Part shown: in pieces, positions 1 to 9,438 of the stretch
Layout of the letters: each line of letters opens with the position of its first letter
Numbering within the stretch: position 1 is the first letter of the stretch
DNA from: Astrocystis sublimbata
Lineage: Eukaryota; Ascomycota; Sordariomycetes; Xylariales; Xylariaceae
Reading direction: 5' to 3'
Assembly: GCA_022453515.1 (NCBI GenBank)
Contig: JAJNNY010000004.1
Span: 434,001 to 498,000, forward strand
Length of the DNA: 64,000 bases
Notes under the pieces: model-generated
Databases searched by the model: none
What the model was told of the DNA's origin: nothing
What the model saw: the letters and a program-made list of their open reading frames with translations, nothing else
Made by a program: the position numbers and the translations under genes

Positions 1-1
1 A

Positions 2-615
2 TCGAAGGGGTTCCTGTGGCTAGCAACTAGGAACGAGCAGGTACGTATCGGAGCCGGGCAATCTCTATACGTTGTGACTAACGTTCTCATAGTTTGGTGA
101 GTGGTCTCAAGCCGGCATCATGCTCACAATAAGCGGTGGCGGTGAATGGCGAGCCACAATTCCTGAGAGCGAGTGGCCTGAAGGTCCCAAAGTAAGGGAG
201 GCCCTCAAAGCCGATTTCCAGGGTGAATGGGGAGATCGTCGGCAAGAAATTGGTAAGCAAATCTTATGAACCAGCTCGTGTTCCTTCTATACTGGTAATT
301 GTAGGAGGATAGCAGACGATCCTTATTGTCCACCATGACTATGAAGGGCTTTCTTCTATCCCAATTAGTCATGTTATCTATTGGCAGTAGCTAACTTCAA
401 GTCTTGCAGTCTTCATCGGACAAGAGATGCGCAAAGGAGGGGAAAAACGCCTGCGCAAGGCGTTTGATGCATGCCTCTTGACTAATGTTGAATTCAAACG
501 ATGGGAGATGGCCATGCGATCCAAGAACCCACAAAGACGGTTAGACCAGCTGTTTATGGATGGCTTTGAGGATTGGCCATCGGAATCCGATCACGCTCAT
601 CATGATCATAATTAG
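2..615 (+). CDS. CobW/COG0523 family GTPase (G3E), C-terminal part, 5' end outside window
   Basis: Only the last three exons lie in the window: 2-40, 93-252 and 410-615, with introns 41-92 (branch-like gtgactaac) and 253-409. The joined frame reads SKGFLWLATRNEQ, then a tract with SGGGEW and EWGDRRQEI, then VFIGQEM and LTNVEF. This is the usual order of the CobW C-terminal domain (CobW_C). The protein ends in a short His-rich tail (HAHHDHN), as expected for metal-handling members. Family knowledge: COG0523 proteins are GTP-dependent metallochaperones for zinc or other metals; the yeast and animal ZNG1 group belongs here. The GTPase domain with its Walker motifs would be upstream of base 1, so catalytic integrity cannot be judged. 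The frame is intact through both introns. I infer a functional gene; the metal is unknown. Confidence 0.86.
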
Positions 616-2243
616 AGTACAAGCAACTGCGAACCGGAAAAGGGGAAAGAAATTGATGGGGACAACAGACTTGTGTCAAAAACCTTGGTTAACAGGTTGC
701 TATCGAGGAGATGAGAAACTATGGCTAATCATGCTGTCCTTTTCATACGAATGGAAAAGACCAAAGGGACAACGTGCTTAACCCATCCTTGGTATCGCGA
801 TTCTATCTCTAATTATGCCGTTGAGCTGCTACATTGAGATGTGCTACTGCACTTACCTAGGAGCTGAGCTTGCCTAGCTACTTGAATGAGAACCAACGAT
901 CGAGCTTATCGCACATTTATGATCTATTTCATGAAATTCTGAACAAGGCACAATGTCAAAGACCATGGAGTTAAAAGTGATCATGGCAAGATGGAAAAAG
1001 TTTTTCTTGCTAAAGTTTTTGGGCGCTGTTTGTGTCAAAACTGAAATGCACCTGCCAATATGTTGTTTGCTTGGTCTAATTTTCGAAATCCATTCGTAAG
1101 GTGGTAAGTAGCACACCAGCTTGATTGGCTTGTCCGAGTTTTGGTATGCTGAGCTACACTTTCAACAGGCGAGAGAGGTCTCTGTCTATTTTGCTGACCC
1201 CTGATCTTGAAGTATTTATCCAAAGCGGATGGATTAGACAATAAGAGAGGTATCTCGTAGAACACTTCATCACTACCTCTCCCATTTAGTGCATGTGTGT
1301 GTAGGGGAGAGAGGGGCTTCTGCATCAGCGAAACAGCAGCATACTTCTTTTGGCCTGGCACTTGTAGGCAAGAAAGTTCAGTGTGGAAGTGGTCGGTCGA
1401 GGGACCATGTGCTGGAGACGGGGAAGCTGACAGTGGGACCTGTGCAAAATCGTAGCGTCGGGTGTGTTCTACTTAGCATGTATGTCGCAGCGAGGGGTTG
1501 GGTGGTGACCTGCTTGAAAGGAGCAAGAGAATGGGAACACTGCAGGCCGATGAGGTAGAACAAAGCAGAGACCAACGTCCTCCCATGCTGCTGTCGAGGC
1601 TGTGTTCATGATGCAGTGCGGTAGGTTCATCGTTATAGTCCTAATGGACTAATTTCCATCGACGTCGTCACCGTACGGTCGGTAACAATACCTTGAGGTG
1701 CATAGCAGCAGCACAGGCGCTAGGGTCCCCGCGACAACAGCGGAATGCAACAAAATGACATCAACGTATGAGCATCTTGGGGGGGGGGGGGGGGGGGGCA
1801 AAATGATCAAGTACAGTGCTTGAAATTTAGATTGCCCGATAACTCTGCAAGAGTTGTAATATGTCTCAGGTCTTGTAGCATTGGGAGAGAAGAATTGCTT
1901 GCAGAATGGCAGACTATGCCGCCCACACACGGGCTACCATCATGAAATAGTGCGAAACAATAGCCTAAGGGAATGATAGGATTAGTAGGTATCCCATGTT
2001 AAACAAATAATATCATAAATATGATGGCGGCATGATTTGGTTTGATAGTCTTGAGTTTTATAGGCTATCATTGAGGGAGTTAATCTGTTCAAAAGCGATC
2101 TGATGTGTCGCTTGAACCTAAGTTGGGTCGCTATCCCACACAAAACATTGATATCCCTTGCTCCCATAATCCGTTCCGTAACCCCATGTCCAAAGTTCGT
2201 CATCATGAATAAGAAAAAACCCTTGTTTTCCCAGGCACACTAA
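616..2243. other. intergenic, no gene recognised
   Basis: The stretch follows the CobW gene. Open frames up to about 108 codons exist but show no family motif and no sensible splicing. A 20-G homopolymer lies at 1779-1798. Confidence 0.6.
1779..1798. repeat. poly-G tract, 20 G
   Basis: An uninterrupted run of 20 G on the + strand lies between genes. Such runs can form G-quadruplexes and are prone to sequencing-length error, so the exact length is uncertain. Confidence 0.9.
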
Positions 2244-2570
2244 TCATGCGCTTGGTGTCATGCCGACGCGTTCGAAGCCCCATCTGATGCGTCGGTCGCA
2301 GTTCTGTGCCATCTTCTCGAGGTGTAGTCTAGTCTCGATTCTCTTGATGGCGCGTGCGGTGGGCGGTTCGGCTCGTAGGGCGAGACGCTCAGCGGGGCCG
2401 GCAAAGTGAGAGATGTTGCGCTCCCATCGAGGGGCCCATCGAGTCGTCTGGGAGGCGAGGCGTTCTTCGGCGCCCGGCAACATCATGTAGAAAGGGGCAA
2501 GGCATCCTACGCCGGCCATGCCGATGATGGCAGTCTCGCTGCCTCGTGCGGCGGGGATTCTGACGGGCAT
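2244..2570 (-). CDS. small protein of unknown function, probable single membrane segment
   Basis: A single uninterrupted frame of 108 codons starts at ATG 2570-2568 (context atcATGccc) and stops at 2244. The N-terminus has a hydrophobic stretch at about residues 13-32 (AIIGMAGVGCLAPFYMMLPG), followed by a basic, Trp- and Arg-rich segment (TTRWAPRWERNISHF) and a charged helix-like C-terminal half (IKRIETRLHLEKMAQ). The composition is coding-like, unlike neighbouring random frames, and the layout recalls small fungal mitochondrial or membrane-anchored hypothetical proteins. I do not recognise a named family. A TGGGAT hexamer repeat lies just upstream, in the likely leader or promoter. It could have an extra upstream exon. 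I call it a real gene from its composition only. Confidence 0.55.
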   Translation of the reverse strand: MPVRIPAARGSETAIIGMAGVGCLAPFYMMLPGAEERLASQTTRWAPRWERNISHFAGPAERLALRAEPPTARAIKRIETRLHLEKMAQNCDRRIRWGFERVGMTPSA

Positions 2571-2634
2571 GATGAATGGTGTTTGTTGTTATTTGGATTG
2601 ATGATTTATTTGTCTGAGGTGACCAAGTGTCAGT

Positions 2635-2660
2635 GGGATTGGGATTGGGATTGGGATTGG
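2635..2660. repeat. microsatellite (GGGATT)n
   Basis: Four tandem GGGATT units followed by GG lie 65-90 bp upstream of the small gene's ATG at 2570. The unit resembles a telomere-like G-rich hexamer but is too short to be called interstitial telomeric DNA. Confidence 0.85.
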
Positions 2661-3666
2661 AAGAGACGGTCGAGGCGAGGTTGATGAGGAGGGGCAAGTG
2701 TTAGCTTACATGACTCGAAGGAGCCTTAGGTTATTGTTATAACAAAGAGAATACCTTCATTCGTCTAGTTCGGGTCGAAGCAGATGATGTAATCACTGTT
2801 GTTGAACAAAGAAGGATATATCAGAGGGGAAGCTACACACTGGGAATCCGGGCTTTAAAGGGAATGAGACTCAGTACATAAGGTAGGAAGGACGCTGGCA
2901 TCACTGGAGGGCTGCCTGACACTGAGCCCTCTGAGATCTCTGAGACCTGGACATGACATCTCCTCCCTACTCTTCGCCCATCCATGAACCGTAATACTAT
3001 GTACACATCAGACTCGGCGAATAGGGGCTACGACCGCAGCCGTCCAGCTAGGGTATTGAACGTAAAGGATGCGGGGTAAACCAATGACAGCGTAGAGACA
3101 TGTTGCATCACGACTCCAAATGCCAATCATACGAGCGCGTGTAGAGCGAGGTGCGACGGTCAGCTCATGACTGCGCCGAGTCGGTCGGCCAGGCTCGCCA
3201 GGATGGCTGGAGCATGCCTGTCAGGTCGTAGATGCCTGTCGAGTCTGGCAATGACAATGACGACTGTGCTCAGCAAGACCGTGGCGAGGGGATGGCGCGG
3301 CGCAAAGGTTATTCTGTGCCCGTGCCGGTTTTCCTTGACTCGCTCGCTGCGGTACGTGTGGTAATTGTTGCGACACAACTCATCACCAATCCAGATGAAC
3401 CTGGTTGAGGCTCTCAAGGCTCGGTAGAGACCGAGTTCGAGAGAAACCCAGACCAAGGGTAATTCTTTGAATGCAAACACGTTCAACTGTACCTAGATAT
3501 TGTTGGATTGTTGTACTAGTAGTTGTTGTTGTTTCCTGTACATACTACTTGTACTTGTACTAATTGGGCAGTACGTCGTCTGACAGGGCCCATCCAGACC
3601 CCCAGACTCCAAGGGACCACGCTAAGGCCCCCGCTTCCCCGGATATGCCCCAGACATCTTTAGTGG

Positions 3667-4000
3667 CGAGGTGGTGATCAAAAAAAAGTTGACACTTGAT
3701 CTGCAGACTAGCCCCACAGGCACTTATGGAGCTGGATAACTTTCTTCCGTAGGTTTCCGTTTCTGGTTATTGTTGAGGCTATTCCGACCTTTATAGCTAT
3801 TCTAGAGCTAAATAAAAGCAACCTAAGTAGTTCTTAATATTTTATATATTTTAATAATACTTGAACTTTATTTACTAGTTATGATTATTTATACTATATA
3901 TTTTCTATTTTTATGCCTCTGTTTTGTTGGGTGGCAATAGAGGTCACTATAGTGGGCCTGCCAAGAAGGGGTGTCAACTTTTTTTTTGATCACCACCTCG
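3667..4000. mobile_element. MITE-like non-autonomous element with 29-30 bp terminal inverted repeats
   Basis: The left end, 3667-3695, reads CGAGGTGGTGATC, eight A, GTTGACAC. The right end, 3971-4000, is its reverse complement with nine T instead of eight. The element is 334 bp, carries no open frame of note, and its interior (about 3780-3920) is strongly AT-rich. AGTGG flanks both ends (3662-3666 and 4001-4005), a candidate 5-bp target duplication. This structure fits a miniature inverted-repeat transposable element or solo deletion derivative of a DNA transposon. The superfamily cannot be assigned from these ends alone. The near-perfect match of the ends suggests fairly recent activity. Confidence 0.75.
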
Positions 4001-5896
4001 AGTGGCAATAGTGGATCAGGTGTTTGTGGCCCCGTCGAGCCTAAAAGTCTCTAGAGCACCTAATTTAGCATTTTAATACTCCTTCCCGCATCGAACCCGT
4101 CCGAGAGACCTGCCCAAGCTGTTCCCTCGACTGCCAGCACACCACCTGGGCAGCTTCTGACCAGTTTGGACAAGCTGCGAGTAGGTATCCACCTCCCCCG
4201 GATTTTGTCTGCGGGCCCGCTAACGTTAGTGATCTTTTCCCCGACTGCGTCGTGCTGATCATTGTGATTGCAGGTATCAGATACCTCCTCGAGGTGTCAC
4301 TGCAGCATACATTAGGTAATTTTGTATGTGATTAGGTCCTACCTATGTACGTAGTTAGGTCTCATCGTTGCTGTTGCTCCTCAGCCAGCGTATAGTAAAA
4401 GCTCAAGATCCCACAAGTGACCCTATTTCGTATTAATTAGTCGGCACACGGACGGCCTGTGCTGCGACTTGGGCTCTGTTTCTAGATTGCGATCTTGTAA
4501 TTCGAGTCGCGTCCTTATAAACGTGATAGGATTTCGAAATGCCACTTGCGCATACTGACGACTTATACTAGTATAAGATGGTCCGAGAGGGGGATTGAGA
4601 ATGGCATCAACGTACCCCCTAGGCAACTCGGGCATAACGAATCATAAGGTGTGGGTGATTTGTCAGGCGACTCGCCTATCAGTGTCATGGTTGCCCCAGA
4701 CAAGAGCCGACAGGAAGCTGCAGTTTACGAGCTGTACAAGCGATTCGCTTGGAGCGAGATACAGGGCAACACCGCCAAATGAACACCGTCGGGCGGGCTT
4801 GCCAAACAAATCAATTTAGCCTACCAGAGTCCTACAACTTCAAGTAGCTGTAATGCGGTTGAAAAGAATGATTTATCTCGAAAAACGAACAACAAGTTAC
4901 AAAATATGACACGAGCGTGGAATTTCTCGATAATTTCATGTTACGAAGTAGGTAATTGGTGTCTTGGGCCGCTTGAAGCGGCGGTTGTAACTTGGTCAAA
5001 AGCCGTACATTAAGTAGTATTTGGGTCATGTCGGGCCCCGGAATGATATTACGTCGTAAGTAATCTACTACTACGGTATGTCAATACACAATTTCTTACA
5101 TTATAACGTACATCTAGAATTGTCGAGTGCTTTTGCACCAGAGTGAAGGAATATAGCAGTGGCCAAGTACCTAGTCAAGTAGAATAGTAGGGGTCAGGTG
5201 TCAATTCTATTGATTCCTGAGCTCTCCCATTCAGTGGGAGCCGCCCAGTCCTTATACATAGTATACACAGATCTAGTAGCTCAAACAGCCCCTACAGGGG
5301 AGCCCCTAGGTCATGGTGAAGCCCTTGCTACCGTGACACCTGACAAGAATGGCATTGATTTCTGTCCATTTACTCGGCACATTCTTGAAGCGATACAACA
5401 TTGGAGATGTTTAGCTTCTGCATGTGTGCGTTGCTTGGAGGAGTCCGTCCTCTGCACCGTGGTCGCGGTCATGTTGATCCCTTCATACCTAGGTACTTGA
5501 CACTCATAGCTCGGCTATTCAAGCCTGTAGGCAAATAGTGAGGATGATTATCATAACCCGATTATATAAATAACCATCCACAGCTAGAATGGCTCGGCAA
5601 TGGTTCCCGAGCATGTCTCGCATGTGTCAACCAGAAAGATGATTAATTACCTGTTTCGTGCCGGTGCCACCCTGTCGCAACCATACAGCTGATCTGTGAC
5701 GCAACTCAGACGCACTGCCATATTTGGTTGGTAGAACGACATCACTCATGGTCCTTGGAGAACATTCAGACATGTCCAGGGATGACATACTTGTCATGGC
5801 TTGTACTATGTATAGCGGTGCGCTATGCTGGGTGTAAGAATGGAAAGTGCCAAGCAAGCAATAACTGCTATTTACATTCGACTTGCAATGTTTTTT

Positions 5897-5900
<4 letters not shown>

Positions 5901-5927
<27 letters not shown>
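5901..5927. repeat. poly-A tract, 27 A
   Basis: A run of 27 A on the + strand (27 T on the minus, coding strand of the neighbouring AAA gene) begins about 90 bp past that gene's stop codon, so it probably lies in or near its 3' untranslated region or terminator. Confidence 0.9.
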
Positions 5928-5930
<3 letters not shown>

Positions 5931-6015
5931 AAATTGTATATCATTTGTGACCAAATCAGCATCCACCCCTCATCTATTACGGTCGAAGCAGTCCGCCCAA
6001 GACTGTGTGGGGGGT

Positions 6016-8493
6016 TCACGCACCGTCCCCCAAGCGATACCCATCTTCCTCCGCCAATTGGTCGTGAGTCAATCCACCATTCAATTTCTCGATATAGCTG
6101 TCGAATTCCCCGGCGGTTTCGATCACCTCTTGCATCATCTTCAAATCCAACAAGACGTGACTTTTCTTTGGTTGTTGTTGCTCCCACCTCGCGTACTGCC
6201 TCGCCGTTGTAATCACGTTCCGGATTTCTCTCCCATTCAATCTGTGCTTGGCGAGCTCCTTGATATTGTCCTTGAGATCCACAAAGTCAATCCCCTCCTC
6301 ATTGATGTCTTCCAACCGAGAAAGGAAGTTCCGCCAGATCTCCGTTCGCTGGTCTTCTGATAAGTTTTTGTAGTGGAGTGCCAATTGAATGCGAGACTTG
6401 AATGCTTCATCGAAGGTCCCGACACGATTGCTCGTCAGAATCAGGATCCCGTCGTAGTACTCAAGGACTCGCAAGAAGACCGAGACAAGTGCGTTGCGCT
6501 GAAGATCGTCCAGCCTCCGCTGTTCAAGGAACACGTCGGCTTCGTCCAGTAGAACGACACATCCCCACGTCTTGCCGATGTGTAGGACTGATTCGAGATA
6601 CTGCTCGACTTCTTCCGGCTTGGTCCCGATGTCGCCGCACGTAACGGGATACAGAGGCCTCTCGGCCGTGAGGGTCTTGCCTGTGCCAGGACCACCGTGC
6701 AGTAGCATGATCAAGCCATTACCTTTACCAGTGATCAAGTCTGTTGACTTCTCTGCTTCGATCTGATTGCTAATTAAGGCTTGAATGAGTCGCTTGGTCT
6801 TGTTTTTGATCACAAGGTGCTTGAAAGCCTGCTTGTTCCAGGCCACCGGCCCGATCTTGTCGACATATAGGTCTAACCATTTCTTCCGTTTGAGGTCAAA
6901 ACCTTTAATTGTCAGGGGAGTCGTATAAAGAAAGTTATCATCTGGCGGGTCATCATGTTCCAAGACTACCGACTCGAGTATGACCTTCTTCGTCTTCGTG
7001 TAGAAGTCAATTTCTCCCTTGCTTTTGTGCAACTCCTGATACATTTTCATGTCGATCATGTATCGGCCATGACCAGAACTTTGGAACATGTGTTCAGCTT
7101 CCTGGTTATAAGATACCATATGTCGGGTGCGGCATATCCAAAACCAGCGTCCTCTACTTTTCAATCGTTCCTTGATTGTGTTATCCGCAAACGACAGGGG
7201 GCGGATGTCCATGTCATAGATTGATTTCGCAGTCAAGTCTTCGAAGTCGACTTTCAACGTCAAGGAAACCGACTCCTGCGAAAAAATGCCATCAAACTTC
7301 CAAGAACTGACGGAGATTCCCAGTGTTCTTTGATGAGGTTCTTTCTTCTCTGGGCCTGTCTGTTTAGGCCAATCTGTGCATAAATAGCCCCTCGCGCTTT
7401 GACTTTTGCCCTGTACAAGAATATCACCGGGGCGGAACAGATACCTGACATATTCAGAGGTGATATTTCCCTCTCTAGTCATGGAATCAACGAAGTCATA
7501 CTCTGCATCGTATCCAGTGAGTATGTGATCGAGAAACACTTGGAATTGCTCTCGCTGCGTCTCGTCCCGAGTATCCAAAAAGAACCTCAGGGAATTCCCT
7601 CGAGTGTGGTATATGGGCAAATATGGACATGATAGGATGGCTCCTTTGGTGGAATTTTTGTCCATTGCAAAATCGAAACAGTCGCAAAAAGCGTCGATAG
7701 CTCGGACAAGAACATTACTAATAGGTTCGATAAGTTCCCGAGTGTGTTCAGACAGCTTGTTGTGTATCAACTCGTTATCGGTCGAGTCCTCAGGGCCAGG
7801 TGGTGAGCCATCATAGTCTCGATAGACAACACATATGATTTCAGGGTGTTTGGATACGTATGACGAGACAGAATGAACAGGTAATGTGCCAACAAGAGCT
7901 TCTCTGCGGGAACTTTGCCCAGTGGACCATTGGGGCTGGTCAAGGTACAGTCTCTTCTGGTCTACTTGCCATACGCGATGTATCAATTGAGCTTTTGGTC
8001 GTATGGCTTTGACCATAGAAGCGTATTTTCGTAAAGAATCTATGGTCAGGAGTGACTCATCTCTAATATCGAAGTGTCTTCGTACAAGGCGAAGAGCATC
8101 ATTCAGCGAACGATCTTCCTTAATTTCGTCTACAATTCCGTCGGTTTGATATTCTCCAAAGTTTCTCTGATTGAGATTAGGCGGTAATACATGTGTCGGC
8201 ACGGAAACTGCGCCGTGCCTCACCCCGCGGCGGCCCGTGGGCGGGGGCGGGGGGTTGGGAAAGGGTCGAGTTCGAGATCCTGGAGTGATACCAAATGGAT
8301 GTTTCGCGTCGATAGCAGATTGGCGAAGGGCCTTTAGTTTGCGTTTGCGTTGGTCAAACTCACTGCCACGGCTTATGTCGTCTGAGATTGTGGTTTGTAG
8401 GGTCCGCAAAGCCTTGTTCTTTCTAGACCGTGATGGCTTTGCGTCACTGTCGATGTCCTCATTAGAAGAAGAGCTTAGCTCGCCACCGGACAT
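6016..8493 (-). CDS. large fungal AAA+ ATPase (DUF7025-type) with a shortened P-loop helix
   Basis: A single frame of 825 codons from ATG 8493. The N-terminal 130 residues are Ser- and charge-rich and disordered-looking. The middle (about 130-590) matches the substrate or regulatory region that fungal annotation calls DUF7025. The C-terminal AAA+ domain has Walker A GGPGTGKT (about 600-607), Walker B VVLLDEAD (about 644), sensor-1 TSNR and a C-terminal lid. Role unknown; this family is abundant in filamentous fungi and probably remodels proteins. Odd: after Walker A the sequence passes from TLTAE straight to RPLYPVTCGDIG, whereas relatives carry about eight more residues (an SVAEYA-like helix) between. 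The frame stays open upstream of the ATG to a TAG at 8728-8730, with coding-like Ser/acidic sequence but no other Met, so an upstream exon may supply the true N-terminus. Strong GTAAGT donor at about 8822. Confidence 0.82.
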   Translation of the reverse strand: MSGGELSSSSNEDIDSDAKPSRSRKNKALRTLQTTISDDISRGSEFDQRKRKLKALRQSAIDAKHPFGITPGSRTRPFPNPPPPPTGRRGVRHGAVSVPTHVLPPNLNQRNFGEYQTDGIVDEIKEDRSLNDALRLVRRHFDIRDESLLTIDSLRKYASMVKAIRPKAQLIHRVWQVDQKRLYLDQPQWSTGQSSRREALVGTLPVHSVSSYVSKHPEIICVVYRDYDGSPPGPEDSTDNELIHNKLSEHTRELIEPISNVLVRAIDAFCDCFDFAMDKNSTKGAILSCPYLPIYHTRGNSLRFFLDTRDETQREQFQVFLDHILTGYDAEYDFVDSMTREGNITSEYVRYLFRPGDILVQGKSQSARGYLCTDWPKQTGPEKKEPHQRTLGISVSSWKFDGIFSQESVSLTLKVDFEDLTAKSIYDMDIRPLSFADNTIKERLKSRGRWFWICRTRHMVSYNQEAEHMFQSSGHGRYMIDMKMYQELHKSKGEIDFYTKTKKVILESVVLEHDDPPDDNFLYTTPLTIKGFDLKRKKWLDLYVDKIGPVAWNKQAFKHLVIKNKTKRLIQALISNQIEAEKSTDLITGKGNGLIMLLHGGPGTGKTLTAERPLYPVTCGDIGTKPEEVEQYLESVLHIGKTWGCVVLLDEADVFLEQRRLDDLQRNALVSVFLRVLEYYDGILILTSNRVGTFDEAFKSRIQLALHYKNLSEDQRTEIWRNFLSRLEDINEEGIDFVDLKDNIKELAKHRLNGREIRNVITTARQYARWEQQQPKKSHVLLDLKMMQEVIETAGEFDSYIEKLNGGLTHDQLAEEDGYRLGDGA

Positions 8494-9438
8494 TTCTTGA
8501 CGTTGGGACCTGCTAGATCCTCCATCTTGATCGGATTTATCAGATCTGCTGGAATTGTGGCGTTGATGGTCAACGAAGGGTGGCCGTCTATATTCGCTAA
8601 CTTCTACCTCGTCTTCGCTAGAAGAGGAAGCCTCCTTTCGTAGACGCTGGTGCTGTATCGCGGAAGTGCGTTGGAGATTGAGGATTCCATGTCGTATTCG
8701 GGGACGGTGGTAGTTCGGCTCGAGTATCTACCTCGCGAGTTGTAATGTGTCGCGGAGAGGTGGACCCATATATATACCGTTAGTTCTGATCATGGACTAA
8801 CGGCGTCGTTTTTCCGTGACTTACTGACTTGTGTGCGAGAATCGATCCGTGTATTTGACAATCCACCGTGATGCTCCAGTTTCTCTTCTGCTTGCGAAGT
8901 GCCCGCGAGGAAGGTCTGGACAGCCTGTACCGCCTGTGGTTCCTAGTTTAACAACTTCGCGTAGAATCTCATGCCACTGCTTGAACTACATAGGTTATTC
9001 GAGATAGGCTCAATCGGCCTATTGGTCTGCTGGATTGTTGCAGGTGTCGGCTTGTAATGTACAAGTGTCGATTGCCTCGATGTGAGGAGCCCTCAAAAGA
9101 TACCTACGTAAAGCAGATTGGCTGAACAGCGGCAACGTTGCCTGAAAGGCAATGGGATTTTCACCTATTGACACCTATCTACACCAGCCAGTATGGGCGG
9201 GGTAATCGTCATTAAAATGCTTCCACCCGGGGCCGGGTTGGCATCAGAAATTGCGCCGCCACAGTGGGGTGCTCACCTGCAAGGTTGAATGTTACACCAT
9301 GATTACAGCAAGGCAGAATCTTCTCATTTGGGCCGCCTCAGTAAAGTCTCAGTTGTGTTCAGTGACTGGGTAATCTCAATAATGACCGTGAAAAAGCCAT
9401 TCATCTAACCTACAAGATGGAATCTGAGATCAGCGAAT
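8494..9438. other. upstream region of AAA gene and intergenic
   Basis: Bases 8494-8727 remain open in the AAA frame on minus and are probably coding or 5' exon. The remainder separates two divergently oriented genes. No other gene is seen. Confidence 0.5.

Larger units (their letters stand above)
2571..6015. other. intergenic, 3.4 kb, holds one MITE-like element
   Basis: No gene is recognised. It contains the hexamer repeat at 2635, the inverted-repeat element at 3667-4000, a TACCTAGGTA palindrome at 5486-5495 and a 27-A run at 5901-5927 just downstream of the AAA ATPase stop. Frames of about 100 codons (for example 3160-3486 on minus, 5198-5500 on plus) have no recognisable features. Confidence 0.6.

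Noticed and set aside
3160..3486. Minus-strand frame of 108 codons near 3.3 kb
   Set aside because: No recognisable family and no supporting context; similar random frames are common in this window.
5728..6360. Plus-strand frame of 210 codons overlapping the end of the AAA ATPase gene
   Set aside because: It contains a poly-Lys stretch from the 27-A run and is antisense to a recognised ATPase domain; no motif of its own.
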